Part shown: positions 1 to 6,477 of the stretch, piece after piece | Layout: each line of letters starts with the position of its first letter | How positions within the stretch are numbered: position 1 is the stretch's first letter | Source of the DNA: Alphaproteobacteria bacterium | GTDB lineage: Bacteria; Pseudomonadota; Alphaproteobacteria; Rhizobiales; Xanthobacteraceae | Direction of reading: 5' to 3' | Assembly: GCA_005884855.1 (NCBI GenBank) | Contig: VAZS01000024.1 | Coordinates: forward strand, 1 to 7,311 | DNA length: 7,311 nt | Made by a program: the position numbers and the translations under genes | Notes under the pieces: generated by a model | What the model was told of the DNA's origin: nothing | What the model saw: the letters and a program-made list of their open reading frames with translations, nothing else | Databases searched by the model: none

Positions 1-1192
1 CGATTTCCTTCCAGCTCTGCGCCAGCAGATCGGCGCCGGCGTAGTGCGGGATCGGGATGTCGCGCACGAGGAGCGTGATCGGCAATTGCTGCACGCCGGC
101 TTCCACGAGGAGGCGCTTCGCCTCGGCTCGCGCTGCCCCGATGTCGCGGGAGTACCCCGGCAAGCTTGCGAGATCCGCTTCCGACATCGCCAGGTTCCCG
201 CCGGGCCGCATCAGTCCGCCGACATATTTGAGGAAGGTCGAGCCTTGCAGCCGCTCGGCCGCGCCCCAGCGGTCGATCGCCAACGACAAGGCGCGCCGCA
301 CGCGCGCATCATCGAACGGCTTCTTGTTCGTGTTGAACACGACAAGCAGGTTGGACAGCCACGGGCTCTCGCTCATCGCGATGCGGTCGCCCAATTTCTC
401 GACGAGCTCGTCCCGCTGGGTCGGCGTGACACCGCGGAATTCAGCCATGATACGGCCGCTCTCATAGGCCTTCATGATCGCTGGCCCCGGCATGAAATCG
501 ACCTGGTACCCGTCGAGATAAGGCTTGCCGGGCTGGAAGTACTTCTCCCAGCGCCGGCCCGTCCAGCTCTCAGCCTTTTTGTGCTCGATGAACACAAAGG
601 GACCGCTGCCGAGGATATGGGTCTTTGGGAATTGTGGGTCCTCGGCGAGCTTGGCCGCGCTATAGATGCAGTTCCAGGGCGAGGCAAAATTCGCCAGAAT
701 CGCGGCGTCCGGCCATTGCAGGTGAAAAATAACCGTCAGCGGATCGGGTGTTTCGATCGCGCCGATCGCGCCGAAATCGACCTGACGCGAGGAGGTGACG
801 CCCTTGGGCGGATGCACAATGCGCTGGTAGCTCGCTTTGATATCGGCCGAGGTCAGACGCAAGCCATCGTGGAACAACACGTTCGGTCGTAGCTTGAACG
901 TATAAGTCTGCCGGTCGGGCGAGACCTCCCAGGATTGCGCCAGGTCGCCGACGATCTGCGGGTAATTGGCGGTATCGAACTTGAGAAGCGTCGAATAATG
1001 CGGCGCCACCGGGTGCAGAAACGCAAACGAGGTGTTGCCGTGGCAGTCGTAATTGCCGGGCTCCACGGTCGAGGCGAACTCCAGCACACCGCCACGCTTC
1101 GGCGCGACCTCCGCGCCCGCCGATTGCAAGACGAATATAGCGACGGCAAAAAGGACAGCGCCCACGGAAAAGAGTCGCCGCACTAAACTCAT
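1..1192 (-). CDS. ABC transporter substrate-binding protein, family 5 (peptide/opine/nickel type), 3' end cut by window edge
   Basis: This gene encodes a periplasmic binding protein that would deliver a ligand, probably a peptide or similar small molecule, to an ABC importer. The ATG at 1192 opens a frame with no stop down to base 1, giving 397 residues. Residues 1-27 are a Sec signal peptide (RR near the start, hydrophobic 10-22, likely cleavage after SAGA). Two family 5 signatures are clear: residues 84-124, with AQSWEVSPDRQTYTFKLRP followed by FHDG and an acidic SADI, and residues 286-308, with FNTNKKPFDDARVRRAL and AIDR. A GSGPFVF motif lies at 195-201. Family members are usually 500-550 residues, so roughly a quarter is missing beyond the edge, where permease genes could also lie. 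The start has only a weak Shine-Dalgarno (GGTGA, about 10 bases upstream). It begins 62 bases after the TAXI gene and probably shares its transcript. The ligand cannot be deduced. Confidence 0.93.
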   Translation of the reverse strand, partial: MSLVRRLFSVGAVLFAVAIFVLQSAGAEVAPKRGGVLEFASTVEPGNYDCHGNTSFAFLHPVAPHYSTLLKFDTANYPQIVGDLAQSWEVSPDRQTYTFKLRPNVLFHDGLRLTSADIKASYQRIVHPPKGVTSSRQVDFGAIGAIETPDPLTVIFHLQWPDAAILANFASPWNCIYSAAKLAEDPQFPKTHILGSGPFVFIEHKKAESWTGRRWEKYFQPGKPYLDGYQVDFMPGPAIMKAYESGRIMAEFRGVTPTQRDELVEKLGDRIAMSESPWLSNLLVVFNTNKKPFDDARVRRALSLAIDRWGAAERLQGSTFLKYVGGLMRPGGNLAMSEADLASLPGYSRDIGAARAEAKRLLVEAGVQQLPITLLVRDIPIPHYAGADLLAQSWKEI

Positions 1193-1254
1193 CGGTAAAA
1201 ACGTCACCGTCGAGGGGAGCCGATCGTGAGCCGGAGCTCTGTTTGAACCGCCCA

Positions 1255-2370
1255 TCACCGGGCCTGCTCCCGCTCCCAGGACCGGAACTGTTGAAACAAA
1301 GCGTCCTTGTCCTGCTGGGTCATAGCTGCGCCCCCGATTGCCTGCCGACGCTCATCAACAAAGCGGGAGAACATCGTTCGCAACATCTCCGGGCTCGGCG
1401 TTTTGGCGACTTGCATGTTACGCTGCAGCCATTGGCCGGCAGGAGCATATCGGCGCCAACCCGGCAACTCGGCCGCGAGGTTTACCTCGTTCCATTTTGG
1501 GTGATGCCCGGGCGCCAGCAGCGACTGAAACCCGGTAAAGAAGATGTCGACAAAATTGGCCACATTGCGGGACCGCTCCGGCAGCTGACGAAGTTCGGTG
1601 ACCGCAAGCACATTGCCAACTGCGATCGTCTCGACGGGCTTATTCTGTGGTATCAGCTCGGGATAATCCGCCTCAGACAGGCGTGTCGGAGTATAAGTGG
1701 CCGCTATTGCAGCGTTCACGGGAATTACAAGAAAGTGAATGCTCTCATTTCTCTTCAGAGATGCGAAAACCGGCGAAGGCTTCCCACCGACAAACGCGAC
1801 GGCGGCGATTTCGCCCCGACGCAGCTTATCCAGCGCGACGTCTTGGGTGTCGTTCGTCACGGCCACTGGAATCTTCAACATCTCGAACAGCCGGGCTGCG
1901 GTAATCGAGGTTCCGCTCCCCTGGACATCGACGTTCACCTTGCGATCTTTGAGCTCGGAAATGTCCTGGATCTCCGGACGCGCCAGCAGGTGAAACTCTT
2001 CGTTGTGGAGCTTGGTTATGTAGGTCAGAGACGCTTCGATGCCCGGATACAGTCGTTGCGCTTTAGCGTATTCGAGCACGTCGACCGGCAAGATTGCCAT
2101 GTCGATCCCGCGCAGGTACTTGAGATCAACCAGGATCTGCAGCGCTCCCTTGCCGACGACGGGCAGGACCCGACGGGTCGCTCCATCATCGACCAGATTC
2201 GCGAGATCTTCGACCAGCCGGACCGACATGCCGCCGCTGCCTGAGGTCTCGATTTCGACAACCCCGCGATTGACAGCCTGTGGTTGCTGAGCGAGCAACG
2301 CTTGCCAGGGCAGCGCGAACAGAGCAAGCGCTATAACCACCAGAACCTTACATGACCTCAACGGGACCAT
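1255..2370 (-). CDS. TAXI-family (TRAP-associated) periplasmic solute-binding protein
   Basis: The product is a 371-residue periplasmic receptor of the TAXI type, the family that feeds TRAP transporters with carboxylates or amino acids. Residues 1-27 form a Sec signal peptide (R5, K8, hydrophobic 9-22, cleavage after ALLA). The mature part begins with a strand and a glycine-rich loop (SGSGG, 43-47), followed by MAILPVDVLEYAK (91-103) and GSGTSITAARLF (151-162), which match the ligand-cleft segments of TAXI proteins. The region after about residue 285 (HHPKWNEVNLAAELPGW) is a C-terminal extension that I associate with rhizobial TAXI-like proteins. A GTG at 2379 would add three residues, but it sits inside the purine-rich Shine-Dalgarno. 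The ATG at 2370 lies 8 bases after GGAG and is preferred. It starts 35 bases after the kinase stop and 62 bases before the next gene. No TRAP membrane subunits are in the window, so it may work with a distant permease or in sensing. Confidence 0.88.
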   Translation of the reverse strand: MVPLRSCKVLVVIALALFALPWQALLAQQPQAVNRGVVEIETSGSGGMSVRLVEDLANLVDDGATRRVLPVVGKGALQILVDLKYLRGIDMAILPVDVLEYAKAQRLYPGIEASLTYITKLHNEEFHLLARPEIQDISELKDRKVNVDVQGSGTSITAARLFEMLKIPVAVTNDTQDVALDKLRRGEIAAVAFVGGKPSPVFASLKRNESIHFLVIPVNAAIAATYTPTRLSEADYPELIPQNKPVETIAVGNVLAVTELRQLPERSRNVANFVDIFFTGFQSLLAPGHHPKWNEVNLAAELPGWRRYAPAGQWLQRNMQVAKTPSPEMLRTMFSRFVDERRQAIGGAAMTQQDKDALFQQFRSWEREQAR

Positions 2371-2378
2371 GCCGATCA

Positions 2379-2387
2379 CTCCCCCTC
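2379..2387 (-). promoter_or_regulatory. Ribosome binding site that decides the start of the TAXI gene
   Basis: The minus strand reads GAGGGGGAG, ending 8 bases before the ATG at 2370. A competing in-frame GTG at 2379 overlaps this purine run and would have almost no spacer, so the ATG is favoured. A run of eight A bases precedes the site. Confidence 0.65.
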
Positions 2388-2405
2388 TTTTTTTTATAGC
2401 ACGTC

Positions 2406-4589
2406 CTAATGCGGCAGCCTCTCCGCTGCTTTGCGATCTATGATTTCTCGAAGGCTCGCCGCAAGTTGTTCGCGACGATATGGTTTGCCGAGAACCGGAA
2501 ATTGCTTCGGCAATGCATGTGTATCCGTGAGGACACCAGCTGTGTAGCCCGACGTCAGCAACACCTTTAAAGTGGGCTGCAGGCGCCGCGCCTGCTCGGC
2601 CAGCTGAATACCATTGATCCCGCCGGGCATCACAATATCCGAAAATAGAAGATCAATCTTTTCGAAACCCTTCAGGATCTGAAGCGCTTCCCGCCCGTTG
2701 TGAGCGGACATCACTCGATAACCCAGATCCGCGACAGTTTCTTTGGCGGTTTCGAGCACGGCCTCATCATCGTCGACCACCAACACGGTTCCGCTACTGC
2801 TTCGTTGCGCGACCGCTAGCGCGGGTCGGTCCTCAACTTCCTCCAATGCGCCGTTGCATCTGGGCAGGTAAAGTTTGACCGTAGTGCCCCTCCCGACCGC
2901 GCTACGGAGGGTGACATGGCCGCCGGACTCCTTGGCGAACCCATAAACCTGCGAGAGACCGAGCCCCGACCCTTTTCCGACATCCTTTGTTGTAAAGAAC
3001 GGCTCGAAAACGCGGGGCAAGACGGAAGCGTGAACGCCGATGCCGTTGTCGCGCACGGAGACCACGGCATAGGCACCCGGGGCTATCTCGGAATTCTCGT
3101 CCGCATAGGGCTCATCAATCACCACGTTGGCCGTCCCAATTGTGATCCGGCCGCCCTTCGGGAGAGCATCGCGCGCGTTCACGACCAGATTGAGGACGGC
3201 CGCCTCGAACTGGGCTCGGTCGATTTTGCTGCGATCGAGTGCCGGGTCGAGCTTGAGCCGCAATTCGATCGGCGGACCGGCGGCATGACGCAGAAGTGTT
3301 TCGAATTCCAGCAACACGCGATTGAGATCGAGCGTGGTCGGCCTCATGACGCTGCGTCGCGAGAACATCAACAACTGTTCGATAAGGTGCTCACCGCGTT
3401 CAACAGCCTGAAACGCAGCCCGCGAAACCCGCGCGACGCGAGCGGTGTCCTCTGGTCTTCGTACGATCAATTCGAGATTACCGCTGATAACGGCTAGAAG
3501 ATTGTTGAAATCATGAGCTATGCCCCCGGTGAGCTGCCCGACAATGTCCATCTTCTGAATGTGCCGCAAAGAGGCTTCCGCTACCTCCCGCCGCTCGGAG
3601 TGCACCTGCACAGCAGTCAGAGCGGCGTCGGCAGCCGTACTACGCCGAAGGGCAACCCGCGCCAGAAGCCATAAGCAGATCAACCCTGGCAAGCCCATTG
3701 CCAGATGACCTGCCATTAGCCACAGCCAACCTTCGATTACCGCAGAGCGCTTGAGACCGACTGAGACGTAGACGGGATACGCGCCGAGCTGGCGATACGA
3801 GAAAAGCCGTTCGATGCCGTCGAGCGCAGAGGCGCCGTCATAGCCACCACTCTTCGGCTCACGCGCGATCGTTTGGCGAAAAAGGCTGTTGCTCGAGAGG
3901 ACGTTGCCCACCTGATCATCGCCCGGGGAGCGAGCCAGCACGGCACCGTCCGAACGTATCACGGTCACCAGAAAGTCTTTGAGATCGATGATCGTCCGGT
4001 AATACCCGACGAAGTCGGACAGTTTAGCCGCGATGAAGATGAGACCAGCCCCTCCATCTTGCGCCGAGGCTCGATCGAGGCGAACCACGCTAAATTGCGG
4101 GGCTTGAGTAAAGGTACCCGGCACAGCGGTTCCAATGTAGATCGGCTCCTTTCCGTCCCGGTCCACCCGAACATAATTGGGTGGCCCTATGTTGCTGGTG
4201 GGGAGCGGAAAGACGGGATTGCTCGCTGCTAGGCCCTGACCTGGAATAATCAGCCCTACAGCGGAAATCTGCGGCTTGCCCTCGAACTGCCGCAGATAAC
4301 GATGGAATTCCTCCGAACCGATCAGTTCTGAGGGATCTTTCCCCTCGATGTGCTCGGCGACACGGTCGAGGATCAGCTCATCGCTCTCGAATGCCTTCAG
4401 GGCATACTCATGGATCGCGTCTTTCGCTCGATCCACCCGCTCGCGAGCATCGCGAAAAGCAGAAACGTAGTTTACCCATGCCGCAGCCGCAAAGAGCACA
4501 ACAGGTACGACAATGACTGCTACGGTCAGAATCCGCAGAGCCCGCGTGATACCCCCGACGGGTGCTCCTGCGCTGCGCAAAATGTCCAT
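2406..4589 (-). CDS. Membrane-bound hybrid sensor histidine kinase with C-terminal receiver domain
   Basis: This is a 727-residue sensor kinase of the inner membrane. A transmembrane helix at about 20-38 is followed by a periplasmic region (about 41-285) whose size and layout suggest a double-Cache ligand sensor, then a second membrane segment at about 285-310. The cytoplasmic core is intact: H-box GGIAHDFNNLL with phospho-acceptor H359, N-box NLVVNARDALP around N471, G1 DNGIG (514-518), F-box FEPFFTT (528-534) and G2 GKGSGLGLS (538-546). The receiver (about 601-719) has acidic DDD 606-608, phospho-acceptor D651 in FSDIVMPG, T679 and K702. The H-box resembles the HPK4 class. The frame extends upstream to a TTG at 4682, but that codon has no Shine-Dalgarno and would put 31 polar residues before the helix. 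The ATG at 4589 has AGG six bases upstream and is preferred. No separate response regulator or HPt gene is visible. The signal sensed is unknown. Confidence 0.93.
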   Translation of the reverse strand: MDILRSAGAPVGGITRALRILTVAVIVVPVVLFAAAAWVNYVSAFRDARERVDRAKDAIHEYALKAFESDELILDRVAEHIEGKDPSELIGSEEFHRYLRQFEGKPQISAVGLIIPGQGLAASNPVFPLPTSNIGPPNYVRVDRDGKEPIYIGTAVPGTFTQAPQFSVVRLDRASAQDGGAGLIFIAAKLSDFVGYYRTIIDLKDFLVTVIRSDGAVLARSPGDDQVGNVLSSNSLFRQTIAREPKSGGYDGASALDGIERLFSYRQLGAYPVYVSVGLKRSAVIEGWLWLMAGHLAMGLPGLICLWLLARVALRRSTAADAALTAVQVHSERREVAEASLRHIQKMDIVGQLTGGIAHDFNNLLAVISGNLELIVRRPEDTARVARVSRAAFQAVERGEHLIEQLLMFSRRSVMRPTTLDLNRVLLEFETLLRHAAGPPIELRLKLDPALDRSKIDRAQFEAAVLNLVVNARDALPKGGRITIGTANVVIDEPYADENSEIAPGAYAVVSVRDNGIGVHASVLPRVFEPFFTTKDVGKGSGLGLSQVYGFAKESGGHVTLRSAVGRGTTVKLYLPRCNGALEEVEDRPALAVAQRSSSGTVLVVDDDEAVLETAKETVADLGYRVMSAHNGREALQILKGFEKIDLLFSDIVMPGGINGIQLAEQARRLQPTLKVLLTSGYTAGVLTDTHALPKQFPVLGKPYRREQLAASLREIIDRKAAERLPH

Positions 4590-4703
4590 CGGATGCCTGT
4601 CGACGCAGAACGTCGATGCCGAGATTAAACCGAAGCTGATTTCTTTGAATACCCGTTTGTGCCGGCAAAAGCGAATGGTCAACTTGCAGGAAGGTTTTAC
4701 CCA

Positions 4704-4716
4704 TATCCGATGGATA
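4704..4716. repeat. 13-bp palindrome, possible operator of the kinase operon
   Basis: TATCC and GGATA are perfect inverted arms around a 3-base centre, 115 bases upstream of the preferred kinase start. A second pair of arms, ATCCG at 4705-4709 and CGGAT at 4718-4722, overlaps it. The symmetry is seen directly. A role as a regulator binding site is inference from position only, and a palindrome this short can occur by chance. Confidence 0.3.
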
Positions 4717-4749
4717 ACGGATCCCGCCAGGCTGGGGACGAGCTGAGAG

Positions 4750-4766
4750 GACCGGTAATGACCGGT
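4750..4766. repeat. Two GACCGGT direct repeats 10 bp apart
   Basis: GACCGGT occurs at 4750-4756 and again at 4760-4766. The core ACCGGT is self-complementary, so the pair is both a direct and an inverted repeat. The 10-bp period would place both copies on the same face of the helix, as expected for cooperative protein binding, but no regulator is known from this sequence. It lies about 160 bases upstream of the kinase start. Confidence 0.45.
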
Positions 4767-4778
4767 TCCGGCGCTTAG

Positions 4779-4810
4779 CGGAAGCTCCTGGTCGCGGTCA
4801 GGTGCTTCCG
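4779..4810 (-). terminator. Strong 12-bp hairpin downstream of the family 1 binding protein, possible transcript end or stabiliser
   Basis: The arms 4779-4790 and 4799-4810 pair over 11 of 12 positions: CGGAAGC with GCTTCCG, one T-T mismatch, then CCTG with CAGG, closed by an 8-base loop. The hairpin starts 108 bases after the stop at 4918. No U-run follows on the minus strand and no T-run on the plus strand, so it is not a canonical Rho-independent terminator. It could instead protect or process the mRNA 3' end. The structure is well supported; the function is inferred. Confidence 0.45.
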
Positions 4811-4917
4811 GTTATGCCCCTAAAGGACCTTGCTGGCTCGATGTGAGAACGGTGCAAGAGGTAGTTGGAGAACCCGGCGGTGGCGCTGTCATCCTCCTCG
4901 TTATGGCTGATGCTGCT

Positions 4918-6282
4918 CTACGAGCGCATGAAGCCTTCGAGTTCGGACGCGGCCCAGTTGATCACGTCGTTGACCGATTTGCCGGATTGCGTGACCTGGG
5001 CGATCATCTTCATCATCGTCGCCTGAGCGTAAATCTGCGTTCCGATTTTCAACGGTGCCGGATAGCCCGTGAGATGGGGGATCACGTCACGCCGCGGCGG
5101 GAAGTTGTACACCGTGTATCTCGGCGGCTCGACCTGTTCCCAGGCCTTGAAATCCAAAAAGCTGGCGAACGGGGGGAGATCAAAGCCGGAGCTTGCGTTG
5201 ACGAGCTTTTCCTGGTTTTCGCGCGTGGTAAGATAAGCCAACAGGCTCTTGGCCGCCGGTATGTTTTTTGAGAAGTTCCAGATCCCCCAGTAATAATAAA
5301 TCGTCGCGTCGAATCTGCCCTTCGGCCCTTTCGGCGACGAGAAAGTCCATAATTGCTTGGCAATTTCCGGCCTGTCGCGAGCGGCCACAGCATAGGCGCT
5401 CGGCGCGTTCATGATCAACGCGGCTTTGCCGGAGATCAGCTCCTTGTTGTTCGAGGCGTTGTCATAGGCGTAGACGCTCTCCGGCATGGTTTTGGCGAGA
5501 CGTTTATGCCATTCGAGCACATACTTCGTAGCGTCCGACTTGACCGTGATATCGCCATTCGCGTCCACCAACTGTGCGCCGTAGGCGTGGAACACCACAC
5601 CCGCCACGTTGATGGAGTCGGTGCAGGTGCTGAGTCCGAGGCCGAACGGATGCCCGCCCTTGGCACATTTTTCGGCCGCGGTCAGGAAGGTTTCCCACGT
5701 CCAGTTGTCGATGAGCTCCTGGTCGGGGGTAGCGTCGGGCCCCGGATACATTTTCTGGAGGTCCAGGCCTGCATGCTGATTGAACAAATCGATGCGGGCG
5801 CACGTCGCCGCCGCGGTGCTGCCATAGCAGGTCGGCACGGCCAGCCAGCGACCGTCGATCTTTGCGCAATACTCGGCAGCCGTAGCAATCTTGCCGTATT
5901 TCTGAAGTAGCGGATCCACGACATCGTCGACCGGCACGAATTTGTCGGCATGCGCGTTTACATACCAGGTGCGCAGGCCCATGATGTCATGACCAACTTT
6001 CGCCTGCCCCTCGGCCATTAGCGTGATCAGATCCTTATCGCCGTTTGAGGTGATAAGGTCGACGGTGAGCTCGACCTTTTCCTTTTCTGCCCATTCTGCG
6101 CAAATCTTCTGCAACACTTGGCTCGCGCCAGGGACCCAGTGGTCCCAGGTTCCCATCGAAAGCTTGCCGGCGGCATAGGCACCGCGAACAAAGGGTGCCG
6201 CGAGCGAGCTAGCGGCAAAGGCCGGGGGAGCGAGCGCGGCGGTTTTCAATACGGCACGGCGCGTCAGCGACGATGTTGACAT
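4918..6282 (-). CDS. Extracellular solute-binding protein, family 1, Tat-exported
   Basis: The 454-residue product is a periplasmic receptor of the family 1 (sugar/polyol/oligosaccharide-like) ABC class. The ATG at 6282 is preferred over an in-frame start at 6366 because AGGGAGGT lies 4 bases upstream and because it places a twin-arginine signal at the N-terminus: SLTRRAVLK (residues 5-13), an alanine-rich stretch and AYA cleavage near residue 37. The mature part has features typical of the fold: GTWDHW (44-49), an aromatic-rich segment (YYYWGIWNFS, 329-338) and a C-terminal helical end. Six cysteines lie in the mature chain (61, 139, 152, 161, 206, 220), which is many for a periplasmic binding protein. 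Genes of this class usually sit beside two permeases and an ATPase. Here neither flank within the window carries any, so it appears to be an orphan receptor. The ligand is unknown; a carbohydrate is only a family-based guess. Confidence 0.92.
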   Translation of the reverse strand: MSTSSLTRRAVLKTAALAPPAFAASSLAAPFVRGAYAAGKLSMGTWDHWVPGASQVLQKICAEWAEKEKVELTVDLITSNGDKDLITLMAEGQAKVGHDIMGLRTWYVNAHADKFVPVDDVVDPLLQKYGKIATAAEYCAKIDGRWLAVPTCYGSTAAATCARIDLFNQHAGLDLQKMYPGPDATPDQELIDNWTWETFLTAAEKCAKGGHPFGLGLSTCTDSINVAGVVFHAYGAQLVDANGDITVKSDATKYVLEWHKRLAKTMPESVYAYDNASNNKELISGKAALIMNAPSAYAVAARDRPEIAKQLWTFSSPKGPKGRFDATIYYYWGIWNFSKNIPAAKSLLAYLTTRENQEKLVNASSGFDLPPFASFLDFKAWEQVEPPRYTVYNFPPRRDVIPHLTGYPAPLKIGTQIYAQATMMKMIAQVTQSGKSVNDVINWAASELEGFMRS

Positions 6283-6286
6283 GCGA

Positions 6287-6294
6287 ACCTCCCT
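6287..6294 (-). promoter_or_regulatory. Strong ribosome binding site that decides the start of the family 1 binding protein
   Basis: The minus strand reads AGGGAGGT here, leaving a 4-base gap before the ATG at 6282. This near-perfect Shine-Dalgarno selects that ATG over the in-frame upstream start at 6366 and fits the Tat signal peptide that begins directly after it. Confidence 0.8.
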
Positions 6295-6399
6295 GGATCG
6301 GTCGAGGCGTTGTTCCGCCCGTACCTGCTCGGCCTGGTTCTTGCCGGCCACGCCAAGATGTATCACGACGGCGCAAAATTGCCAGCGCGGCTGTCCTTG

Positions 6400-6430
6400 A
6401 CGTTAGCCAATCGCTCGCGCGTCAGGTCAA
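6400..6430 (-). promoter_or_regulatory. Weak candidate sigma-70 promoter for the family 1 binding protein
   Basis: On the minus strand TTGACC (6430-6425) is followed after 19 bases by TAACGT (6405-6400). The -35 element is good, the -10 is mediocre and the spacer is two bases longer than ideal. It would give a leader of roughly 110 bases. This is the best pair seen in the gap, but the support is weak. Confidence 0.2.
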
Positions 6431-6435
6431 AGTCT

Positions 6436-6457
6436 GCTTTCGGCGCAAACCGGAAGC
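6436..6457. repeat. 8-bp hairpin, first of an adjacent pair
   Basis: GCTTTCGG (6436-6443) pairs with CCGGAAGC (6450-6457) through seven Watson-Crick pairs and one G-T pair, with a 6-base loop. No U-run follows it on either strand. With the next hairpin it has the look of a dispersed intergenic repeat of the kind scattered through Bradyrhizobium-like genomes; that family assignment is from memory and unproven. Confidence 0.45.
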
Positions 6458-6477
6458 TAGTGATCAAGGAGATGGGC

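Larger units (their letters stand above)
4590..4917. other. Intergenic region upstream of the histidine kinase, rich in symmetric elements
   Basis: This 328-base gap separates the stop of the family 1 binding protein from the kinase start. On the minus strand it holds, in order, an AGGAGG directly abutting an ATG that opens a 26-codon frame (4892-4812), a strong hairpin (4810-4779), two GACCGGT repeats (4750-4766), and a 13-bp palindrome TATCCGATGGATA (4704-4716) nested with ATCCG/CGGAT arms (4705-4722). No canonical intrinsic terminator (hairpin plus U-run) and no convincing -35/-10 pair was found. The position implies that it should carry the 3' end of one transcript and the promoter of the kinase operon. 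Confidence 0.6.

Noticed and set aside
44..892. 282-codon open frame on the plus strand
   Set aside because: It lies antisense to the family 5 binding protein, has arginine-rich low-information sequence and no domain, as expected for a high-GC shadow frame.
1193..1254. Direct repeat GAGCCG (1217-1222 and 1228-1233) in the gap before the family 5 gene
   Set aside because: It is only 6 bp, does not form a stem, and the 62-base gap otherwise looks like an ordinary within-operon spacer.
1243..2244. 333-codon open frame on the plus strand
   Set aside because: It is antisense to the TAXI gene, which has a signal peptide and family motifs; the plus-strand product shows no recognisable domain.
2393..2398. 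TATAAA on the minus strand just upstream of the TAXI gene as a -10 element
   Set aside because: No acceptable -35 is found 16-18 bases upstream, and the start of transcription would fall inside the Shine-Dalgarno; an A-rich spacer is more likely.
2916..3497. 193-codon plus-strand frame opposite the kinase core
   Set aside because: The opposite strand encodes the intact H, N, G and F boxes, so this frame is a shadow.
4677..4682. TTGACC on the minus strand as a -35 for the kinase operon
   Set aside because: No -10-like hexamer occurs at 16-19 bases downstream.
5353..5910. 185-codon plus-strand frame
   Set aside because: It is antisense to the family 1 binding protein and shows no domain or convincing start.
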